Below are positions 1-9,146 of a DNA stretch of 28,359 nt, in pieces. The notes beneath the pieces are model-generated. The model worked only from the letters and a program-made list of their open reading frames with translations. It was not told the origin of the DNA and ran no database searches. The stretch's first letter is position 1; each line of letters begins with the position of its first letter. The stretch comes from Hondaea fermentalgiana (taxonomy: Eukaryota; Sar; Bigyra; Thraustochytrida; Thraustochytriidae), in NCBI GenBank assembly GCA_014084085.1, contig NPFB01000216.1, positions 942 to 29,300 on the forward strand. Reading direction: 5' to 3'. The position numbers and the translations under genes were made by a program.

Positions 1-69
1 CCGCCGCCGACTCCGCCGCCGCCGCTGGCGCGGACAGGATTCAGGCCCGCGCGAGGCCTCTCGCGCGCC

Positions 70-114
70 CGTCCGTCCGTGCGTGCGTGCGTTCGTCCGT
101 GCGTGCGTGCGTGC
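70..114. repeat. CGTG/CGTC tetranucleotide-like tract
   Basis: Imperfect runs of CGTC and CGTG units lie about 40 bases upstream of the first gene's ATG, in its presumed promoter or 5' leader. I see no TATA-like element in the 154 bases before the ATG. Confidence 0.7.
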
Positions 115-154
115 GAGCGCGAGATAAGGAAACGAAGCCAAGCGCGAAAGCACC

Positions 155-2362
155 ATGCTGCGCGGGCCCGACCAGGTGGAGAGGGACGAGGAGGAGGGCG
201 AGGAGAACTTGCACCGCAGCATGGCGGACATTAACGACAATGTAGATGATGAAGAAGAAGAAGACGACGACGACCTTGAGCTCGAAGACTTCACGCAGCG
301 CAGAGGCCGGAACCGCAGCCAGTCCTTTGTGAACGAACTCGAGGACCAGGAGTTTCGTCTCAAGGAGGACGACCTCCTGCGCAAAGTCGAGACGAGCGGC
401 ACCGGAACCGGATCTGGCGCCACTGCTCCGGGCAACCTGGTCTCCGCATCACAAAATCTGGCACCGCCGTCCCCGGCGCCAGGAGCACACACATTCAGCA
501 ACCCCGGGAGGGGCGGCATGTCCAGCTACGACTCCATGGAGGACTTTGAGCCACACATCAAGACTCAGCTCTCGGCCAAAACCCTCGATATTATCACCAA
601 CCTCGACCACACAAAGTACAACGCGCGCCTGAAAACATCCGGGAGCGGGCTCTTCCCGTCGCCCGTCGTCAGCATGTCCGCCGAAGAGGCAGAGGAAGAG
701 AGCAGACTCGAAACCCTTCCGCAAACCTTGCGTCCCGCTGGCACCTCCCGCACAAGCGGATCTTCACGCGGAGCCTCGGCGAGCGCCGCGTCCAAGAGTC
801 GTCGTCGCAAGCGCTCCAGTGTTTCCGGCGCGCTCACCGGGTCGTCCTCGAGACGCAAGCTCGTCGCATCTTCGTCTTCCTCGTCATCGGCGGCGCCCTC
901 CTCGGGCTTGCCTCCACGCGCGCCCCACACGTCCTCCTTGGACCCCGTTGCGAATGCCCAGGACACGCGCAGCACAGATCTCCCCGTCAGCGGCGAGAAT
1001 GGATCTAGCCAATCTGAGAGCACCTATGAATTCTCGTTCGAGGACGTCGCGGGCGATCATGACGAGAACCCCACTTCGCACAATACTCCTCCAGACGGAG
1101 CTCGCGACAATGGCGGAGACCCTTTGAACGCGGGCCAGACACCCACAGAAGGGGCGCATGAACCGGGCGCGGAGGGCGTTCAGGATAGCGGTGACACCCA
1201 CGAAGGCGCTAGCGCAACGCTCGAAACGACAAAGCAAGAACAAGCAGAGGAAGGAGGCCAAGACCAAGCACCAAAGAGCGCACCAGTCGCAGACACGAAC
1301 TCTAGCGAACCTACGTCAAGCACAACAGCGTCCTCCACCACCCCTGGTCAAACAAACCCTCCTGAACAAGGCAAGGATGCCCCGAAATCTTCAGAGTGTA
1401 CATCGTCCCAGCTCGCCAAGGCAAAGAGCGTGGAGACCAAGGATTCCGCGCGTGTGGAACGAATCCCGGCCAGGCGAGGGCCTAGCGTGGGCAGGTTGAA
1501 CCGGCTCCGCGCTGCCTTTGCAGCCTTTTTCCCTTCAGCAATTTGCAGTGGTGGGATCCAAGCACCTTCATCGGCGTCCATGGGCTCACTCGAGGACCGA
1601 CCGCGTCGTCTCGACTCGGACCTCTCCCAAGTGGATGGCGCCAGATCGACTGGTGGAGATCATGGCGAGCCCGGCGATGGGGCGAGCAACAGCGGTCGCG
1701 CCGAAGGCTCGAGCGTGAGCAGTGCAGAAGCTAACTTGGACCGCTACGATCATCACATCAAAATTTTGCTCTTGGGTGACAGCGGTGTGGGGAAGACAAG
1801 CCTCATGCTTCGCTTCGCCGACAACCAGTTCCAGCCAAACCTCATGAGTACGGCCGGGGTCGACTTCAAGGTTCGGTATCTCGAGGACCCGGTAAAGACT
1901 CAAAACAAGCGCATCAAATGCCAAATTTGGGACACGGCCGGTCAGGAGCGCTTCCATGTCATTACGCGCACATATTATCGCGGCGCACACGGCATTGCGC
2001 TTGTCTACGACGCTGCCAATGAGCAAAGCTTCAAACAGATCAGCTACTGGATGGACAATATTCGCAGTCATGCGGGTCAAGACGTCTGCGTTGTCCTTTT
2101 TGGCAACAAAGTGGATCTGCCTTCACGCGTCATCACGCCCGAGCAAGGCCGCGCTACGGCCGAGGCTTTTGGCGCTCAGTTCTATGAAACAAGCGCCAAG
2201 AGCGGCGTCAATGTACTCGAAGCTTTCGAGGCCCTCTCGATTGATGCAGTTGGACGCATGCAGGCATCCAAGCCGGGCCGGGCCGCCGATCCGCGCTCGC
2301 CCAAGTCTGCGCGCCCTGGCGTTAATATTGATTCTGGAAAGACAAGCTGCCACATTATGTAA
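155..2362 (+). CDS. Rab8/Rab10-like small GTPase with 528-residue disordered N-terminal extension and CaaX tail
   Basis: A 735-residue protein whose last 200 residues are a complete Rab-type GTPase, expected to switch vesicle traffic at a membrane. Visible motifs are the P-loop GDSGVGKT (541-548), switch I T566 within STAGVDF, WDTAGQE (592-598), the NKVD specificity motif (651-654) and ETSAK (678-682). The C-terminus is C732-H-I-M, a CaaX box, as in Rab8/Rab13-like proteins, rather than the double-cysteine end of most Rabs. Residues 1-528 are acidic, Ser/Thr/Gly-rich and low-complexity, with no recognised fold. A typical Rab is 200-220 residues, so the extension is exceptional. The ATG sits in a good context (CACCATG). 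The frame is open throughout with no intron signal. The Rab call is firm, but the subfamily is an inference from the tail and core motifs. Confidence 0.93.
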   Translation: MLRGPDQVERDEEEGEENLHRSMADINDNVDDEEEEDDDDLELEDFTQRRGRNRSQSFVNELEDQEFRLKEDDLLRKVETSGTGTGSGATAPGNLVSASQNLAPPSPAPGAHTFSNPGRGGMSSYDSMEDFEPHIKTQLSAKTLDIITNLDHTKYNARLKTSGSGLFPSPVVSMSAEEAEEESRLETLPQTLRPAGTSRTSGSSRGASASAASKSRRRKRSSVSGALTGSSSRRKLVASSSSSSSAAPSSGLPPRAPHTSSLDPVANAQDTRSTDLPVSGENGSSQSESTYEFSFEDVAGDHDENPTSHNTPPDGARDNGGDPLNAGQTPTEGAHEPGAEGVQDSGDTHEGASATLETTKQEQAEEGGQDQAPKSAPVADTNSSEPTSSTTASSTTPGQTNPPEQGKDAPKSSECTSSQLAKAKSVETKDSARVERIPARRGPSVGRLNRLRAAFAAFFPSAICSGGIQAPSSASMGSLEDRPRRLDSDLSQVDGARSTGGDHGEPGDGASNSGRAEGSSVSSAEANLDRYDHHIKILLLGDSGVGKTSLMLRFADNQFQPNLMSTAGVDFKVRYLEDPVKTQNKRIKCQIWDTAGQERFHVITRTYYRGAHGIALVYDAANEQSFKQISYWMDNIRSHAGQDVCVVLFGNKVDLPSRVITPEQGRATAEAFGAQFYETSAKSGVNVLEAFEALSIDAVGRMQASKPGRAADPRSPKSARPGVNIDSGKTSCHIM

Positions 2363-2519
2363 ACATTACTCACAAGACTACATTTGTTCAAACTTCTCAC
2401 ATGTTCCTTTTCTCCACGTGCCACTCACGCCAAAGGGGAAGAGGAGGGTTCACCGATCGGTGTAGAGAGAGTTCATGTGAGTCACGTCTCATTCTTGCAC
2501 ATTTTACTTTTCTCTTTTA

Positions 2520-3782
2520 TTATGGTACTAGCCGCTGCTCGAGCACGGTGGCAAGCCCGAGGGCCACAACGTCTTCGACAAGCATCTCTGCCAGGCGTCG
2601 AGGCAAAAGTAATGCCGTGCACGAGCGGACGGCATGGCTCGTGACATCCACAGCCAGTCCGATTGCCGTCTCTGTGACCACTTCACGCTCCCACTCCTCC
2701 TCATCTTGGAAAGGGTCGACCTCGGCAACAAAATCTCGCTCAGGAAAGATTTCTGCAAAGTTGGCCATTCTTTGCTCCAGATCGCTGCCAAACAAGCACC
2801 TTGCACGAACCTTTTGAGGCGGGGTCGCCTCTTCGCCATCGAGAAAGTCGAGCTGTTGGAGCCTGTAAAGAACGCGTAGCCGGTAAAAGGTCTTGCTTGC
2901 GCACGGGTTAGCAAGCAGCTCCAGCGTGCCGAGCATCTGCAGGTGCTCCAGAGGGGCCAAAAGAGCGATTTGCTTCAGATGATTCTGGGAAACGCGCAAT
3001 ACTTGAAGACTCGTGCACATTTCCAGACCCTCGAGGTGTCGCAGCTCGTTGTCAGCAGCCGTAAGCTCCTGCAGACGATTAAGTAATCTCACTTCGCGCA
3101 GGTCGCGCAGGTAGTTGTGGTCGACTCGAAGCACTCGAAGCTCTTCGAGCGAACCCAGTCCATTTAGCGTGTCGAGGCAGTTGTGTGATAGGTCGAGCTC
3201 CTCGAGGTGTCGGAGTGGGGACAGGTCACACACATTTACGATTTGATTGTGACTGAGATCCAGCACGCGCAGGTTCACGTGCGCTCGAACGTGTTCGAGT
3301 CGTGAGATGGCATTTTGGGCAAGAAGTGCAACCTGAAGATTTGACCCAGTCCATCCTGCCCCTTGAGGCCAGATTCGTTCTTTCTCCTCGTCGGCAATCT
3401 CACCCTCTTGTTCCGCATCGGCAAATGACAATAGAGACCCTGCATATGAGGATGATGACCTTGAAATTAAAGATAGAGACGAAGTCGAAAATGAAGTAGA
3501 AGAAGAAGAAGAAGAGGAAGAGGAAAAGGATGCTTCGGGTTGCATCGAGCAGCGCGGCGCCGCAAAGTCGAGAGCCTCGAGCAATTTGTTGCCCGAGGCA
3601 TCGAGCCACACCAGGTCGCGCAGATCTCCGAGCGGCTGCAAGCTTGAAAGCTTGTTTCTACACACCGAGACCTTTTGCAGCCATGGTCGTTGCTCTACCT
3701 CGTGGCGCAAATCGTCCAGCTCTCGGTCGTCGGCGCGCAGCTCAGCCTCCACGAGGCGACCCGTCAGCGGGTTCACGAACAT
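2520..3782 (-). CDS. SDS22-type leucine-rich repeat protein
   Basis: A 420-residue protein read from the ATG at 3782 (A at -3). The frame continues 12 codons upstream to a TTG but contains no earlier ATG before a TAG stop. It has about 22-residue LRRs of the form LxxLxLxxNxL: roughly two near residues 35-70, then at least five from about 150 to 295. An LRRcap-like segment follows (about 295-330, containing ANPC and LDFLDG), then an acidic C-terminal tail. A Ser-rich plus acidic insert (about residues 85-140) splits the repeat array. Such proteins are scaffolds, for example phosphatase-1 or axonemal partners (PPP1R7, LRRC23). I cannot choose among them. It converges with the Rab gene, 157 bases between stops. 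Confidence 0.85.
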   Translation of the reverse strand: MFVNPLTGRLVEAELRADDRELDDLRHEVEQRPWLQKVSVCRNKLSSLQPLGDLRDLVWLDASGNKLLEALDFAAPRCSMQPEASFSSSSSSSSSTSFSTSSLSLISRSSSSYAGSLLSFADAEQEGEIADEEKERIWPQGAGWTGSNLQVALLAQNAISRLEHVRAHVNLRVLDLSHNQIVNVCDLSPLRHLEELDLSHNCLDTLNGLGSLEELRVLRVDHNYLRDLREVRLLNRLQELTAADNELRHLEGLEMCTSLQVLRVSQNHLKQIALLAPLEHLQMLGTLELLANPCASKTFYRLRVLYRLQQLDFLDGEEATPPQKVRARCLFGSDLEQRMANFAEIFPERDFVAEVDPFQDEEEWEREVVTETAIGLAVDVTSHAVRSCTALLLPRRLAEMLVEDVVALGLATVLEQRLVP

Positions 3783-4402
3783 CTTCGCGCGGCTGCCGCC
3801 GTGTGGCAGATCAGTCAATCTGTTTGTCTAGGCGCCGTGCGCTGAGCAAGAAATGCCATGACTCACCGTCAGACAGTGAACACGGGTCAGGCAGGCTTGA
3901 CAGAGACCTCAAGTTCAAGATTATTTTCACCGTAACGGATAGCTTTTTTTTTTTTTTCACTCGACATGGTGAAGAGAAGAACAAGAAACAGCGAAAGGAA
4001 GAAATGTTTCACTTTTCCTATGATCAATGACCAATCAACAAGAATGACGTGACGCTGCGAGCGATCCCAAGGAACAGCATGCCGAAGTTGATGTCTGAAA
4101 CAAGTCGAGGTCACCCTTCAAGGTTTCCCAGATTTTCCTTTCCCTGAACCACACTTTATCAATTGACCATCAACAGAGCTATACACAATCTTCCCGGCTC
4201 TCCTTCCACACATGAGTCTCTTGCACCTCACGACCGCTCCCCAATTTACCGAAGATTTGTCTCGTCGCAGCCTCTCGCGTCGCTGATATCTCTCTCATTC
4301 TCTGTTCCGCATCTTCCCTCGCGCCCAGTTTCCTGCCACATCGCCCCAAGGTCCTCTGCCCAAGGTCCTCTGCCTAAGACAATTGTCATTATTCTCTCAA
4401 AG
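3783..4402. promoter_or_regulatory. Divergent intergenic region between LRR gene and Fe-S/kinase fusion gene
   Basis: These 620 bases separate two divergent start codons and presumably carry both promoters. A run of 14 T occupies 3944-3957. The part next to the fusion gene (about 4240-4400) is rich in C and T. A TCATT element at 4386-4390, followed by pyrimidines, resembles the initiator described for oomycete promoters and lies 15-17 bases before the ATG at 4403. The promoter assignment is inference. Confidence 0.45.
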
Positions 4403-7400
4403 ATGGTCGGTCACATCGCCTGCGTCCCGCCGTCCGCCCTGATCCCGCCCTCCTCGATTCGGGTCAGCTTCTTTCTTGGTCCATTCGACCCATTACCGGA
4501 GCGTCCGCCCGGCAAGGGTAGTAAGCCCGGGGGCGTCGGCGTGAGCTGGCGGCGCGGCAAGCAGAGCCGCAAAAGCCTCGGAGCAGCAGCCAGAGCAGCG
4601 GCAGCGGCAGCGGCGAGGCGCAGCAGCGCGCGCGCGGGCGGGAAGATGAGCGGGGCCGAGGGCGAGGACAGCAAGGTGGGGTTCACGCGGTCCGAGATGG
4701 ACGCGGAGAACCTCGCGGGCAAGATGGAGCCGCCCGTCGTGCACGTGTTCGCCATGTTCAAGGAAGCGACCGCGTGGGGCGCCAAGGTGGAGAAGATGGA
4801 GGGCTCCCCCGTGGGCGCGCTCCAGGAGGCCGTCAAGAAGCTCAACCCGGACCAGGAAGGCGACTTTGAGATTTGCTCGACGGCAGCGCAGGCCCCTGGC
4901 GACGGCATCGAGGATGGGGATCTCTTGATCTTCCCCCAGCGGCTGCGCGTCCCTGGCGGCGTGTCGCGGGCCGAGGAGGTCATTGAGGCCATCATGAAGC
5001 AGCGCAAGGACAAGAGCGATGAGCTCGTCATTGCAGACAGCGAGCCCGTCAAGGAAGGCTTTGTCTTTGTGTGCTGCCACCAGGCCCGCGATGCGCGGTG
5101 CGGGTATTGCGGACCGAAAATCATGGCTGCGACCGAAAAGGCCATTGCCTCGCGCAACATGGCCGACAAGGTACGCTTGATCGCCTGCTCGCACATTGGT
5201 GGCCACAGGTATGCCGGCATCAGTGTCGTCTTTCGCAACGACGCCGAGACCACGTGCGACTGGCTTGCGTACGTTAAAGACAGCGAAGAGGACGCCAACC
5301 ACATGCTGGATCTGGCGACGGGCGTCGAAGAAACGCCAGCGCTTCGCCTCTGGCGCGCGCGGAATGGCATGACGCCAGACCAGCACATAGACTTTTGTGC
5401 CGCCTGCGCGAAAAAGCAGGGCGTGGACATTGAGGATGCCGCCGGGCCCTCGAAGGTGAAAAAGGAAAAGAAAAAGAGCAAAAAGGAAAAACTCGCCGAG
5501 CTCAGCGAGGAAGATCGCAACGCAGAAGTAGGATTTGCGCGCAAGGATCTCGAAAACCCAGAGGACCTCGCTGGCAAACAAAACGGACCCGATGTGCATT
5601 TCTTTGTGGCCTTCAAGGACGCTGTCTCCTGGGGCAGCCACGTGGAAAAGATGGATGGCTCGCCGGTGACCGAGTTCCAAAGCCTCATCGCCGAGCTGTA
5701 CCCGGAGGGCCGCAAGCAAGAGCTTCTCACAACTGCCGTGGAGGCCGATGGCGCCCTCGAGGAGGGCGACGTCATTGTCTTCCCGCAACGCATCCGCGTG
5801 CCAGGCGGCGCCTCGCGCGTGCGCGACATTGTCGAGGCCGTGGTGAAGCAAAAGCGCGAGGGCGGGGACCTCGCGCTCGAGGGGAGCAAGCCTGTCGAGG
5901 GTGCGCACGTTTTCGTGTGCTGCCACGAGGCTCGCGACGCGCGCTGCGGCTTTTGCGGCCCACGAATCATTGATGCTCTCCACGAAGCGCGTGCGGAACG
6001 TAGCATTGCCGAGGACAAGGTTACCATGCACCGTTGCTCGCACATTGGCGGCCATCGGAATGCTGGCATTGGCATCGTCTTTCGCGACGACAAGGACTCC
6101 ACGTGCGACTGGCTCGCGTACATGACAGACAGCAAGGAGAACGTGAACCACGTTCTGGACTTGGCCACCGGCGCGGAAGAAACGCCAGATTTGGCCATGT
6201 GGCGTGCGCGTATGGGCAAGACTGCAGATGAGCACAAGGAGCTCTGCATTGCATGCACACAGCAAGAGGGCGGACCTTCTTGTGGTGATGGCGACATCGA
6301 GGACCTCATGAGCGCTTCGCCGAAAGCCACCGCAACGGGCAAGCCCAACGTGCTCTTTGTACTGGGTGGTCCCGGCGCCGGCAAGGGCACGCAGTGCGGT
6401 CTCATCATCGAGGAGTTTGCGGACTTTGCCCATCTCTCGGCTGGTGACCTCTTGCGTGCCGAGCGCCAAGACCCGAACTCGAAGAACGGCCAGCTTATCA
6501 GCGAGTACATCAAGGAGGGCAAGATTGTTCCTGTAGAGATTACGGTTGAGCTGCTTTGGAACGCAATGCAAAAGAGCGAGGCTTCCAACTTTCTCATTGA
6601 CGGCTTCCCGCGTAATCAGAACAACCTCGATGGCTGGGAGAGCGTGGTGGGCGACAAGGCCAATGTTCTTGGCTGCCTGTACTTTGACTGCCCGGAGAAC
6701 GTCATGGAGAGCCGTCTCCTGGAGCGAGGAAAGACCTCTGGCCGCAGCGATGACAACCTGGAGTCTATCAAGAAGCGTTTTCGGACCTATGTCGAGTCTA
6801 CACAGCCCATCATTCAGCATTTTGACAAGCTGGGCAAGTGCATTCACATTGTCGCGGATCGACCCGTACACCTGGTCTTTGCAGACGTGCGCCGTTCGCT
6901 GCGAGATGGCTTCGGCCTTGAGGCCGCCAAGCCTCGCGTTGTCTTTGTGCTGGGCGGGCCCGGTGCCGGCAAGGGCACCCAGTGCGAGCTGCTCACGGAG
7001 ACCTTTGACTTGTGCCACTTGTCCGCAGGAGACCTTTTGCGCGAGGAGCGCAACAACCCTGACTCCAAGGATGGCGCCCTGATCAAGTCGTACATCAAGG
7101 ATGGCAAGATTGTCCCGGTTGAGATCACGGTGAACCTTTTGCTCAAGGCAATGTTGGCTTCGGGCCGTGGCAACTTTCTGATTGATGGCTTTCCGCGCAA
7201 CAAGAACAATCTCGACGGCTGGGCGTCGACTGTAAAGGACCAAGCCGACGTCCTGGGTTGCCTCTACTTTGACTGCCCGGAAGAGGTTATGGAGCGCCGA
7301 CTGCTGGAGCGCGGCAAGACGTCGGGTCGCAGTGACGACAACCTCGAGTCAATCAAGAAGCGCTTTCGCACCTACCAGGAGGAGACGATGCCCATCATTC

Positions 7401-7693
7401 AGCACTTTCAAGGCCAGAACAAGTGCTTTAAGATCAACGCCGACCGCAGCAAGGACGTGATTCGCAAGGAAGTGAATTCGGTCTTTGAGCAGCGACTTGG
7501 CCTGCGCCCGCTCGCGGCCTGGACATCGAGCGGCGCTGCTTCCTCGAGCGGGTCCTCGGGCGTGGATTCGGGCGTTTTCGCGGGTGTGAAGGCTCGCGTC
7601 AACGCAATGCCGCCTTTGGCCAAGTTTGCTCTCGGTGCAACGAGCGCTGCGCTTCTCGTGTTCGCTGGCACGCGCTTTGCGCGCCGTCAATAG
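4403..7693 (+). CDS. Tandem Apd1/Aim32-like [2Fe-2S] domains fused to tandem UMP-CMP kinase domains, C-terminally anchored
   Basis: A 1096-residue protein from the ATG at 4403 (AAGATGG, strong context). The frame is open back to a TTG at 4163. The ATG at 4646 (MSGAEGED) is an equally credible start, 81 residues shorter and nine residues before the first domain. Two sucrase/ferredoxin-like (thioredoxin-fold) modules come first. Each carries the C-x8-C and HxGGH ligand set of the bis-histidinyl [2Fe-2S] proteins Apd1 and Aim32: C224, C233, H264, H268 and C506, C515, H547, H551. A Lys-rich linker joins them. Two complete nucleoside-monophosphate kinase modules follow, with P-loops GGPGAGKGT at 655-663 and 851-859, and each has SAGDLLR, DGFPRN and the UMP-CMP-type GKTSGRSDDN segment. 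The last 25 residues form a hydrophobic helix flanked by basic residues and ending ARRQ, a probable tail anchor. The family calls are firm. The physiological coupling is unknown. Confidence 0.93.
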   Translation: MVGHIACVPPSALIPPSSIRVSFFLGPFDPLPERPPGKGSKPGGVGVSWRRGKQSRKSLGAAARAAAAAAARRSSARAGGKMSGAEGEDSKVGFTRSEMDAENLAGKMEPPVVHVFAMFKEATAWGAKVEKMEGSPVGALQEAVKKLNPDQEGDFEICSTAAQAPGDGIEDGDLLIFPQRLRVPGGVSRAEEVIEAIMKQRKDKSDELVIADSEPVKEGFVFVCCHQARDARCGYCGPKIMAATEKAIASRNMADKVRLIACSHIGGHRYAGISVVFRNDAETTCDWLAYVKDSEEDANHMLDLATGVEETPALRLWRARNGMTPDQHIDFCAACAKKQGVDIEDAAGPSKVKKEKKKSKKEKLAELSEEDRNAEVGFARKDLENPEDLAGKQNGPDVHFFVAFKDAVSWGSHVEKMDGSPVTEFQSLIAELYPEGRKQELLTTAVEADGALEEGDVIVFPQRIRVPGGASRVRDIVEAVVKQKREGGDLALEGSKPVEGAHVFVCCHEARDARCGFCGPRIIDALHEARAERSIAEDKVTMHRCSHIGGHRNAGIGIVFRDDKDSTCDWLAYMTDSKENVNHVLDLATGAEETPDLAMWRARMGKTADEHKELCIACTQQEGGPSCGDGDIEDLMSASPKATATGKPNVLFVLGGPGAGKGTQCGLIIEEFADFAHLSAGDLLRAERQDPNSKNGQLISEYIKEGKIVPVEITVELLWNAMQKSEASNFLIDGFPRNQNNLDGWESVVGDKANVLGCLYFDCPENVMESRLLERGKTSGRSDDNLESIKKRFRTYVESTQPIIQHFDKLGKCIHIVADRPVHLVFADVRRSLRDGFGLEAAKPRVVFVLGGPGAGKGTQCELLTETFDLCHLSAGDLLREERNNPDSKDGALIKSYIKDGKIVPVEITVNLLLKAMLASGRGNFLIDGFPRNKNNLDGWASTVKDQADVLGCLYFDCPEEVMERRLLERGKTSGRSDDNLESIKKRFRTYQEETMPIIQHFQGQNKCFKINADRSKDVIRKEVNSVFEQRLGLRPLAAWTSSGAASSSGSSGVDSGVFAGVKARVNAMPPLAKFALGATSAALLVFAGTRFARRQ

Positions 7694-8207
7694 ATTCACC
7701 TCAACGTAAGGAAGGGAAACAAAAAGAAGAATCTACCGTCATTGTTTGCTGTCTCTCCCCGATCTTGTTGAAAACTTGCGACAAGCACCTGGCGACAAAA
7801 GAGAGAGAGAAAGAGATAAGGTGAGAGGAGAAATCGTTGATGGTGGTCATTCCTAATAATAGCTGGCTGGCTGGCTGGCTGGCTTGCTGGCCCTTGCTCT
7901 TTTCTACGTGAGCTCGAGCTCGAGCTTGACTTTTAAAAAGAGACCAATAAACTGCTGCCAAAGCCTATCCTGAAACGATTGCCGTTCTAATTCTTTCTTT
8001 GTTCGCTTGCTTGCTTGCTTGCTTGCAAAGTCAGGGATGAATGGAGCAAACACTTTAATCCCCGCTAGAGCGAGAGTTGGGTTTGAAAAAGGATGTTGTT
8101 GTTAATGATGAAGACGATGATGAGAAGAATGGCGGGAAACGGGAAGGGGAAGTCAAATATGACTGGCTGACTGGCTGGCTAGCTGACGCAAGACAATTGC
8201 GATGGAA
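7694..8207. other. Convergent 3' intergenic region with short tandem repeats
   Basis: No gene is visible between the two converging stop codons. The region holds a GGCT repeat (about 7862-7884), a CTTG repeat (about 8004-8026), a weaker CTGG tract near 8161-8185 and an AATAAA hexamer at 7946-7951. The hexamer could be a polyadenylation signal for the upstream gene, but it is 250 bases past the stop. Confidence 0.5.
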
Positions 8208-9146
8208 TTAGGTCAAAATCTCCGCACCGTGGTCCGTGATGAGAATGGTATGCTCAGCCTGGGCAGAATAGCCGCCATCCGCCGTGGCGACGGTCCAGCC
8301 GTCCTCCCAGAGAATATGATTCTGCTTGCCCTCACAGAGCGCAGGCTCGATGGTGAGCACCATACCTGGGGGCAACACGAGGGCCTCATCGTTGTCAAAA
8401 TGCAGCACATACGGGAGGCAGTGAAAGGTAGAGCTGATGCCGTGGCCGCAAAAGGTGCGGCTCGTGTCAATGCCTTCCTCCTCGCAGCGGCGGCTGACGA
8501 GCTTGCCAACGGTGTTGAGAGGCACATTGGGACCGACGGCCTCTATGCACTCCTTGAGAATGGAATCCGAGAGACTGACGAGCTTGTCGGCGGCCTCGCT
8601 GACGTTGCCGACCCGGAAGGTCCGGCTGGTGTCGCCGTGAAAGCCGTCCGCGTAGCACGATACGTCAAGGTTGACGATGTCGCCCTCGATGAGCTCGCGG
8701 TCGTCGGGGATGCCGTGGCAGATCACCTCATTGATGGACGAGCAGAGCGACTTGGGAAAGTCCCGGTACCCCAAAGGCGAGGGATAAATGTCCTTTTTGA
8801 TAATGAACTCGTGAACTTTGCGATCAATTTCGTCTGTGGTGACGCCAGGTTTGACGAGCGAGCCTGCGTATGCGAGGACTTCGCCAGTGTGCTTGCAGGC
8901 GTCCTTCATCTTGGCAAGCTCCTCGCTGCCAAGCTCAAAGACGGAGTAGGTCTTGCCGGAAAGCGGGTCGATGCCCGTCTCGGCGTAAGGAGGGCGCATG
9001 ATGTGCTTGGGCACGCTCAGCCTCTTGGAGACATTGCCCTTTTTCAAGAGCTGCCCGGAGCCGAGAAATCGTCGCGTTTGCCGCTGCAGGTTTGCGCCAA
9101 GCCCGCCGGCGGCTTTGCGGGCCGCTTTTTGTGCGCCCAGCATCAT
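8208..9146 (-). CDS. Methionine aminopeptidase type I, probably mitochondrial
   Basis: A 312-residue metallopeptidase that removes the initiator methionine from new proteins. All five dinuclear-metal ligands of the family are visible: D161 (NLDVSCY), D172 (HGDTSRTF), H235 (CGHGI), E267 (TIEP) and E298 (AEHT). The conserved histidine of CHGIP is at 144. Residues 1-35 are basic and Ala/Gly-rich with no acidic residue, ending around RRFLGS, which is a typical mitochondrial presequence. This fits the mitochondrial MAP1D-like branch. Two consecutive ATG codons (9146 and 9143) open the frame, and either may be used. It lacks the N-terminal zinc-finger region of cytosolic eukaryotic MetAP1. It converges with the fusion gene. 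Organelle targeting is inferred from composition. Confidence 0.94.
   Translation of the reverse strand: MMLGAQKAARKAAGGLGANLQRQTRRFLGSGQLLKKGNVSKRLSVPKHIMRPPYAETGIDPLSGKTYSVFELGSEELAKMKDACKHTGEVLAYAGSLVKPGVTTDEIDRKVHEFIIKKDIYPSPLGYRDFPKSLCSSINEVICHGIPDDRELIEGDIVNLDVSCYADGFHGDTSRTFRVGNVSEAADKLVSLSDSILKECIEAVGPNVPLNTVGKLVSRRCEEEGIDTSRTFCGHGISSTFHCLPYVLHFDNDEALVLPPGMVLTIEPALCEGKQNHILWEDGWTVATADGGYSAQAEHTILITDHGAEILT

Noticed and set aside
4163..4402. Upstream extension of the fusion protein
   Set aside because: It opens with TTG and has no ATG before 4403. The sequence is CT-rich and looks like promoter or leader.
4493..7243. 916-codon open frame on the minus strand, and a 728-codon one at 4411-6597
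   Set aside because: Both are antisense to the well-supported fusion gene. Long antisense frames are expected where codon third positions are GC-rich, and no domain is seen.
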